From: UBA5603 sp964501315
Lineage (GTDB): Bacteria; Bacillota_I; Bacilli_A; Izemoplasmatales; Hujiaoplasmataceae
Direction of reading: 5' to 3'
DNA: 13,234 nt
Assembly: GCA_964501315.1 (NCBI GenBank)
Contig: CAZCSO010000029.1
Coordinates: forward strand, 1 to 13,234
Of this stretch, positions 1 through 9,400 are shown piece after piece. The notes under the pieces were generated by a model. That model ran no database searches. It saw only the letters and a list, made by a program, of their open reading frames with translations, and was not told where the DNA came from. The translations under genes were made by a program, and so were the position numbers. Position 1 is the first letter of the stretch, and each line of letters opens with the position of its first letter.

Positions 1-426
1 TTCTGCTGGTAATGGATTTACCCTTCGCAAAGCAATTGTTTCCTTTGCGAGCAAATTACTTTTTGAGACAATTTCAACCACGGTATGTACTTCCATCATA
101 ACATACCCATCCAATGTTTGATGCATGATGTAATCTAATCCAAACACTTCCTCCCGATTGAATGCTTGGGCTAGGGAGCGATAACTAGATAAACTGGCAA
201 CGAAGGCTGTTGTTGTAGTTGTGGTGGTTAGGGTGTCCGTAGAGGATTGGGTCGTTGTGGTCGTCGTTTCTGAATTCGTTGTTGTTGTTGTTGTTGTTTC
301 AGTATTTGTGGTGGTTGTCTCTGTCTCAGCGGAAGTGACGGTTGTTGTAAAGGTTAAATCAATTTCACAGGCACTGACTGTGAGGACAATAAAAACCAGT
401 ACAAACATTGATAATAGTCGTTTCAT
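1..426 (-). CDS. Thr-rich-linker surface lipoprotein, 3' end cut by window edge
   Basis: The ATG is at 426-424 and the frame stays open for 142 codons to the window edge. The N-terminus has Lys-Arg, a hydrophobic core, and the lipobox V-S-A-C with the lipidated cysteine at residue 20, so this is a predicted membrane lipoprotein. Residues about 27-67 form a linker dominated by Thr, with Glu, Ser and Asn, including a run of seven Thr; such linkers usually hold a globular domain away from the membrane. From about residue 70 (AFVASLSSY) the composition becomes that of an ordinary folded domain, which I do not recognise. The ATG follows immediately after the TAA of the giant upstream gene (no spacer). 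A GAGGAG ribosome binding site lies inside the last codons of that gene, nine bases before the ATG. Co-transcription and translational coupling with the giant gene are therefore likely. Function is unknown; partnership with the giant protein at the surface is inference. Confidence 0.85.
   Translation of the reverse strand, partial: MKRLLSMFVLVFIVLTVSACEIDLTFTTTVTSAETETTTTNTETTTTTTTNSETTTTTTQSSTDTLTTTTTTTAFVASLSSYRSLAQAFNREEVFGLDYIMHQTLDGYVMMEVHTVVEIVSKSNLLAKETIALRRVNPLPAE
278..298 (-). repeat. (GTT)7 trinucleotide run encoding poly-Thr
   Basis: Seven uninterrupted GTT triplets on the plus strand correspond to ACA Thr codons of the lipoprotein linker on the minus strand. Gain or loss of a unit would alter linker length without shifting the frame. 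Confidence 0.85.
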
Positions 427-3400
427 TTAGATCCACTCCTCTCTTCTTACTAGAATCACAGGCTGTGCTTGTGGAGTCACTGGATATAAGCCTGTTTTGA
501 ATATTTGATTCACTACTTCAACGGATACATGATTCGCTTCATTGGCTTTTTGAATTATCTGATTGTATTCATTGATTTTTGCCATTACACTTGCATACGC
601 TTCTGGATATTCCAATTGATAAGGATGGATTAATTGATAAGCTCGCATGATGTTACTAAATTGCCCAAGTGAGACAGGTGAAATCGTTTCAAGCGCTTGA
701 TTGATTTCTTCTAAGGACACTTTCGGCACTGCTTGGAAAACTGCGGTAAATGCTACGTCTTGGGTTGCTTGTTCGGGAATCACTTGGTTCCATTCCTTAA
801 ATGAGTAGCGATATTTCTCATCTTCTGGTTTGCTTGGAATAAGATCAAGGGTTGGTTTTTGGCCGTATTCCACTGTTACTGTTTGATAGACTGTCATATC
901 ATCATGATAGAAGGTATAGGTGTATTGATTGATTTGATAAGTAGCCATAACGATTAAATCGGATTCGATGGAACTATAAGTTTGATCCCAAGCTAGGAAT
1001 GTATAGCCTGTTCTACTTGGGTTAATCGGAGCGGTTGCGGAACTACCAAATTCGACCGATTCGGTTTTGATAATAGAGCCATCAAAGTCCTTGAAGATGA
1101 CTTCATAACTGTTAATAGTGTATTGAGCAGAAACTACTAAATCGGATGTGATATTGTTAAATTTTTCATCCCAGTTACTGAAGGTATAGCCTGTTCTGCT
1201 TGGATTACTTGGCGCTGTCGCAGCACTACCATATTCAACGGTTTGTGTCTTAAGGACTGTACCGTTGTAGTCTTTGAACACAACTTCATAACTGTTAATC
1301 GTGTATTGAGCAGAAAGCACTAAATCATTTGTTATTGAATTGAATGCTTTATCCCAAGAAATGAAGGTATAGCCTGTTCTACTTGGGTTACTCGGAGCGG
1401 TTGCGCCACTTCCATACTCAACGGTTTCTGTCTTAAGGATTGTACCGTTGTAGTCTTTGAAGATGACTTCATAACTGTTGATTTGATACTGAACCTTGAG
1501 GATGATTTCTTCTGCCGGCATTATCTCTGGTACATCTTTATCGAAACCATCAAATGTATAACCTGTTTTTCCTGGTTCTACAAACGAGTCAAGATTGACT
1601 GGGTCACCATAATTAAACGAGATTGAGAATAACAAGTCATCGTCCTCGTTCAAGATTGTGATGGAATAAGATAAAACATGATAAACGGGTGAAATAACCA
1701 AATTTTGATCAGGCATTTCATCAGGAAAAGCGATGTCCCAACCAACGAACTCATAACCGATCACGCTGGGTACAGGAATATCTAAAGAGGCTAAATCAAA
1801 TTGATATGAAACATTCGCTGAATAAACCACTTGATTGTTCGAGTTGACCACTTGGAGGAGATAATAATTAACCTCCCATTTTGCATATAATGTTACATCC
1901 TCTGCAGGCATGAATCCATATCCAAATGGTTGTGATAATTCAACATCTGTATACCATCCAGCAAAGGTATAACCTTGACGGGTTGCATTAGGAATGCTTG
2001 AAAGATCCTCGCGATAATTCTTCGTAATGGAATCTAACTCATATCCTCCTAACGCATTAAAGTGGATATTGTAAGACATCACTTCATAAAGACCACGAAT
2101 TAAAATATTATTCGCTGGCATGGTTTGTGGAATGCTTTGGTTCCATCCAACCCACTTGTATCCTACTACATTAGGAATTTCAAAGTTTGTTAAATCGATG
2201 GTTGATCCATAGTCAAACCACTCAGAATATATAACTTGATTGTTTAGATCAATGAGTTGTAGCCGATATTGGTTGATTGTCCATTTTGCATAAAGAGTGA
2301 TGTTACTTGCGCCTATTTTCCAGGTAGTGTACTCTTCTTCAAAGGTTTCATCAAGATACCATCCACCAAATGTATAACCAACACGTTGTGGTGATAGTGG
2401 GGGTATTACTGCTTCTTCATAGTCAGCGATAATTGGATTAATATCTAGAGTAGTTGAAGTAACAAATTCTATCGTGTATTGGTTCTTTTCGTATTGTGCT
2501 GTCGCAGATACATCACCATCTGGCATTAAATTGGGGACAGTTGGAGTAAAGCCGATAAATTGGTGTCCTACTTTATTTAAATGTTGGGGTATGAGAATCG
2601 ATAAATCACTTTGATAATCTAGCCACATCGAAACAAGCGATGTTCCATCGTCATTGAATAATTCAAATAAATACTGGTTGATTTCGTAACTCGACTCTAA
2701 CACGAGATTTTCATCTGGCATAAATTGAGGTAAGATTTGAACGAAACCAAGCCAGGTATATCCTTGTTTGGGAAGTGATGGGATTTCGATATTCGCTAAG
2801 GATTCGCCAAAAGCAACTGATAGTTCAACGACAACGATGCCTTCTTCATCTACCAATTGAATCGAGTGAATGTTTTTCGTGTAGTGAGCAACGAATTGAA
2901 GGTTTTGTGCTGGCATCGTAGCAGGTAAAGCGATATTCCAATCTTGGAATGTAAACCCAACACGAGTCGGTGAGGTGATTTGTAAGGATTCGAGGGATTC
3001 TCCATATGGGATGTCTTCAGTGTAGATAACATCATTATTCCAATCTAGGAATGCGATGGTATAAGACTCCACATTCCATTTTGCATAAATAGTGAGATTC
3101 GAATCTGACATAATGGCTTGCGAGAATACGTTTGTGAGTGATTCGTTGGTATACCATCCACCGAAGATATGTCCCTCTTTTTGGGGGTCTATGGGTAAAG
3201 AAATGGATTGGCCAAAATCAATATTGATTGGATCTATTTGATCTCCGCCATTGGTTTCAAAACTTAGGCGGTATTGATTAACCTGATATGTTGCTTGAAG
3301 TGTGACATCATTCGCTGGCATGGTTTCAGGAAGAGGAATACTCCATCCAAGAATGGTATGACCGATTTTATTGGGGACTTCTTGGGAATACACTGTTAAA

Positions 3401-6400
3401 TCAGTTTGATAATCTAAAGTATATGCCCATAATACCGAACCAAACTCATCCACATATTTTAATTCATATTGATTGATTTGATACAAGACCGTAATCGTGA
3501 GATCATTGGCAGGCATGGTTTGTGGTAATGTTTCACTAAAGCCGATGTGAGTGTAGCCTGCTTTTTCTACGTGTAATTCTTGATAACTCATGATTGTTCC
3601 ATACTCGAAATCCGATTGGTATAAAATCTCTTGACTCAGTCCCAAAATGGTCAATTGATAAGACATAATTTGCCATTTTGCGTATAGCGATACATCATTT
3701 GTGGACATCTCAAACGGAGTGAACGAAATGGTGAATGTTTCATCCATGAACCATCCTAAAAACTGATGTCCTTCTTTTACTGGAGTGGGGATGGACGAAA
3801 CAACAGATTCATATTGAATGGGTAGACGATTCAAGGGTTCTCCCCCATTCGTTTCCAAATCAATGTAGTAAGTGCGATTTCTTTCGCTATAGATGGGATA
3901 AAAATCATGAGTTCCAAAAACAGAACTGTAAACATTCGGACTCCAGTATGAAAACTCATACTCATAATAAGTTGTGGAATCTTTCATTGGAGCTACAGGA
4001 ACGTAAATACTATTTCCAAACTCAAGATTCTGCTGATGATAAATATTCCCTTCAGCGTCATAGAATGTCACTAGGTACTTCACTACTTCTTGAGCGAATG
4101 TTGCCCGAACGTCCATATTTCTTCTAACAAAGGATAAGTCTTCACTCCATCCAGTAAAACGATATTGATATTGCGCATTTCCTTGTTTGGTTGGTATGAA
4201 TATTTCACTAATATCAGAACCATATGGCACAATCATGGTATCGAGTATGAAATTACCATATTCATCATAAAAATCAATTTGATAATTTCGAATGGATTGG
4301 CTAAATAACGCTTCAAAAGAAGTGTGCGATCCTAAGGTTCCTGGGATGGAATCAATACTGCCGTCACCATTGATATCCCACCCAATAAATTGGTAATCAT
4401 ATTCTGGAGTTGACGGTTTCGTGGGTTGAGTGGGCAATATGATGGGATTACCAACAGCAATTGGTGTTTTTACATAAATCTTTTCTTCCACAATAAAGCT
4501 CGCATAAAACCATTGATTCACCCAATAGGTTGTTAAAGGAATGGGCGACCCCACCCAAGCAGCTTCTTCGATGTGGAAATAGACTTTAGCCTGGGGAGTG
4601 TACCCAAAAACCTCAGGTGATACAAGACCAAGTGAAGCGGGAAGAACGATGGATTCTAGACCAACAGCGCTATCGAACATGTGTGGATGAATCGCTTGAC
4701 TTCCAGAGACAATCTCAACTGTTTTTAAGGAAGCAGGAATTTGATAAGCATATCCAAACAAGGTTCGAAGCGTCCAAGGATTGTGACCGCTAATCGTTAG
4801 GTGGGTGATATTTGTTGCACCTAATAAAGCGTAGGGTTCCACAACAATAGAAACCGCTGGGAAATGAAGGGAAGTAAGAGAAATAGCATCATGGAAGGCA
4901 TATTCTCCTACATCAACGACTGATTCTGGAATCGAGATAAATGATAGGTTCTTGTAAGACGAAAAGGTATACTTAGGAATACTTGAAATTCCAGGTAGTA
5001 AGATGACTTCCGAAATATTTGGAGCGGTATAGGATGGTAAAATGTTATCGTTATTTAAGTTAGAAAAGGTAACTCTTCTGAGTTCACTACACATACTACA
5101 AATTGGACCATTATAAAACTCAATCGTGTCTGGCAGAACCAACTCATATAAATAGGACTGTTCTCCCAACGCTTGATGTGCAATAACACGAACTTCACTG
5201 GGAATGATTAATGTGCCACTCTCTACTAACTTCCCTTTCGTTGTCAGAAAAACACCATCGATAACAATCATTCCATCGGGATGAGAATGATAAAGTGGCG
5301 TATTGTGAATTATATTAATACCAACCGTTTCAATCGAATCTGGTAACATCAAACTAGAAATCTTAGTATCGCTAAAAGCATACTGACCAATCGATTTTAA
5401 TTTTGTAGATAAAGTAATATTAGCAAGTTCATTCGCACTGGAAAAAGCATAGCTACCAATGCTTTCCACAGAATTTGGAATGTGAATGGAAGTTAACTTG
5501 GTTGCCCACGCAAACGCCCCAGATCCAATCGAGATGAGGCTGTTAGGCAGTTGAATCGATTCCAGCTCATTCATGTATGCAAAAGCATTTGAACCAATCG
5601 AGAGGACCCCTTCTGGTAACACCATATGTTTTATGGCAGTACCCATGAAGGCATCATTTCCAATCGAGAGAATGGTTGATGGGATTGTTACTTCATGAAG
5701 GAAACTCGCATTTTTAAACAGTTCATGGGAGATTGTCGTTAATCCTTCGGGCAAAATAACGGACTCGATCTGTTTGTTTTCCTTGAATAACCCCCCCACC
5801 AAGCCCATAACAGGATACCCAAGTAAGGTTGAAGGGATTTCAACGTGACTCGCTTGTCCTGTGTATTTGGTTATCAAGATTTCATCAAATTGGTCTAATA
5901 CATATTCGAAATCGTCTTCTTGTGCAACATAAGAGATGCCTAAATAATAGGATCCATTTGTTGGTTCCCATTGGGACCCCAAATAGGTTGGTAAATGGCT
6001 GGATTGAAAGAATACTGTTTTTTGCGGATTTAATGCCCACATTCCAAGGTGTTCAACGCTTTGAGGAATAAAGATTGTTTCTAAGGTTGAGGGAAACGGA
6101 TTAGTCCCTATGCTTCTCAATGTCGGTGGTAAATTGATTTCTGTTAATGTAGAAGAAGCAAATGCTCCAGTACCAATCACTTCCAATTGAGAGGGTAATG
6201 TAATCTGTTTCAAATTCGGAGTATTCATAAACAGATTGGGTTCAATCGATTTTAACTGATTTGGAAGTGTAATCGTAGATAACATCGCTAAATTAGCAAA
6301 AGCGAGCTGCCCGATGTAGTGAACCGATTCCGGAACAATGATGTCGGTGATCGTGTAGTTCACTTCAAATTGATAAGGTGTTTTTTCGATTACAAAAGCC

Positions 6401-9400
6401 TTTGGCTCAATTCCAACAAGAGTATACCCTGCAAATGTTTCGGATAAATCCACAACTGGTGTCTGACCAAAATATTTGATGAGTACTGCTGTGTTATCCT
6501 TTAATAGCGCTGCTCGGTACATCTCGGTCTCAACATATCGCTCGAAGCCAAAAAACATTTGTATAGAAATCGTTTGTTGGCGATAATCCGTATCGTTATA
6601 GGCCCAATTGGGATTCCAGTTGAGAGGAATTTGTTCGTGTTCTAAGTAGAGTATGCCGTTCCAATTCATGAAAGCGTATTGACCAATATATTGAACAGAC
6701 TCTGGGATAACAATCGAATCCCCTTGGAAATTGTAAAATGCCCAATTCCCAATATAGGCAAGATGACTAGGTAGACGTATTTCACGTAATCCAGCAACAA
6801 AGAAAGCGCTATCCTGGATGGATAATACGGAATCCGGTAATACCACTTCACGAATTTGCATCGCCCAGTTAAAAGCAGATACTCCGACTGTTTCAATTCC
6901 TTCTGTAATCACCACGCGGTGCAATTGGCTGGGAAGATCATTCGTTGATCCAAAAATATAAACAAATTGATGACTTTCAATCCCAAACAAATCAGAACCG
7001 ATGAAAGGTATCGTGATGGACTCAATGGAATCAAATCCTTTAAAGGCTGAATAGCCAATAAATTGCACGGTTTGGGGAATGACTAATTCGGTAATTAATT
7101 CTCCCACTTTCGCGTGTTCAAACGCATAAGAACCGATTTCGATGAGAGTCTCAGGGAAAGTAATGGATGTGATGCCACTATACTTGAAAGCCGCATCGTA
7201 AATTCCGATGATTTGCGATTCATCACTATAGGGTAAAGATGTCAAAGCATAGGTATTCTCAAACGCTTTTGAGCCAATCTCCAGCACTTGTATGGGTAAG
7301 GAGATGGTTTCTAATGAAGACGCATTGTAAAAAGCGCCATCCATCACCATTGTTAATTGGCTTTGGCTGGAGAATAGGACAGATTGCAGAGCCGTTGCTT
7401 GGGCAAAGGCATAAAATCCAATCGAAATCATATTGTCTGGGATGGTAATTGAAGTTAGCGAGGAAGCTCCATAAAACGTTCTAATGCCGATTGACATAAT
7501 CTTGTTATTGGGATGAAATTGAACTTCTTCTAGCAAGTGAGCTCCTTCAAAAGCAGAAAAAGCAAGAAGTGTAACAGATTCAGGAATACTAAAAGCTCCC
7601 GATTTTCCAGCTGGATAGGTAATCAAACGGGTGTAGTCTTTATTATATAAAACTCCATCTAGTGAAGCATAATACAAGTTTGCTGAATCAACAGTAATCG
7701 TCGTTAACTGGCGATTATAAGCGAATGCAAACTCGCCAATATAATAGAGGTTTTCTGGTATAGAAATCGACGTTAGCCCCGAGTTATAGAACACATAATC
7801 ATTGATACGCAAGGGGGTGGAATTCTCGAATTGAATTGATTGTAAAGAGAGTGCTTCAAAAAAGGCGTGATTTTGAATCTCTTTGACCAAATGAGGAATC
7901 GCAATCGTTTGAAGTTTGGATGCCGCAAATGCATAACTTCCAATGGTTACTAAATTGGAGTCCAGCCCAAACTCAATGGTTTCTAATCCACTTTGATAAA
8001 ATGCGTATTTTCCAATTTCCACAACGGAATCTGGAATCTGAATCAATGTTAGTTTGGGTGTGTTCGCAAAAGCAGAATCTTGAATGCTTCGAACTTGATT
8101 TCCTAATACTACCTCTCTCAAGTTTGGAATGTTCGCAAACGCTTCTCTTGAGATGACTTGAATCGTGTTCGGTAATATAACTGCTTCCAAAGTTGGATGA
8201 TTACGGAAAGCCCCAGCTTGGATGGATGTTACAGGTAAGCCATCCAACTGGCCGATGGTTAACTCTGTTTCATCCCCTAGGTAGCGAATGATTGAGACAA
8301 AGCCATCATTTAAGACGGCATATTCAAACTCGTCTGTCGTAACTCGACTTGCGATATTAACAAGATATCCCCCAATGCCTTGATCCCAGGCTTCTTGTAA
8401 CTGGCTGGGTTCATACGATGATTCGAAAGAGATTAAGACATTCTTTGACCCAAAAAAGGCAAAACTTCCGATGAAATCCACTCCTTGTGGAATCGAAATC
8501 ATTTCAAGAGAGAAGGTGTTTCCGAATGCAAAGCGACCAATGGATTCCAGTGAGTCTGGTAAGATCACCGTTTGGAGCTTTCCATTTCCAAAGAAGGCGT
8601 AGTTCCCTATCCGTTTGAGTTTCGTCGCATAACTTAAGTCAATCGATTCCAACGAAGGTAATCCACTGAACCCATAAGCTTGAATTTCTTCTAATTGAGA
8701 ACCCGAAGAAATCACAATGTTGGTTAGATTGATTGCATTTGTAAAGATATCTGAAGCTATATACGTCAGTTGACTATTTTCTCCAAAGAAAACAGTTTGG
8801 AGGGCCCCAGAGTTTGCAAATGCCCCTTGTGAAATCATTGTCACCCCGCTAGGGATAAAGAATTGCTCAATTCCTGTTCCCGCAAAGGCCGCAAATCCGA
8901 TTCTCGTTAGGTTGGATGTAGGACTTAGTGTGATTGATTTTAGACGATAATTCCCGTTAAACGCAAACCGACCTACGAATTCTACTGCATCAGGTATCGT
9001 GACAGATGTTTGTGTCATATTCACTGAATAGGCAAACTCACGAATTTCACGTAACGACTCTGGCAAGATTGGATTCGTTAATAATTCATTAAAAAAGAAA
9101 GCAAATGATCCAACAATCTCGAGCGTGCTCGGATAGGTAACCGAAGTGATCTTGCGATTACCATAAAACGCCCCAGGCCCAATTTCTTTCACTCCTTCAG
9201 GAATCACATAGGTCGAAGAAAGAGCTTGTGGATAAACTACTAACGTTTCGAGATTACTTGAAAATAAGACCCCATCTACGACGGTAAAGTGCACATTGCT
9301 TGGATGAACTAGAACAGTACTAAATCTTTCTGCGCTACCAAAAACAGCTTCACCAAAGGTTTGCAGGTTCATCCCTACATAAAAACTTTCAATTCCTGAA

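Noticed and set aside
221..430. Val-rich open frame on the plus strand
   Set aside because: It is the complement of the Thr-rich linker codons of the lipoprotein; the Val repeats come from GTT/GTG opposite ACA/CAC. No ribosome binding site.
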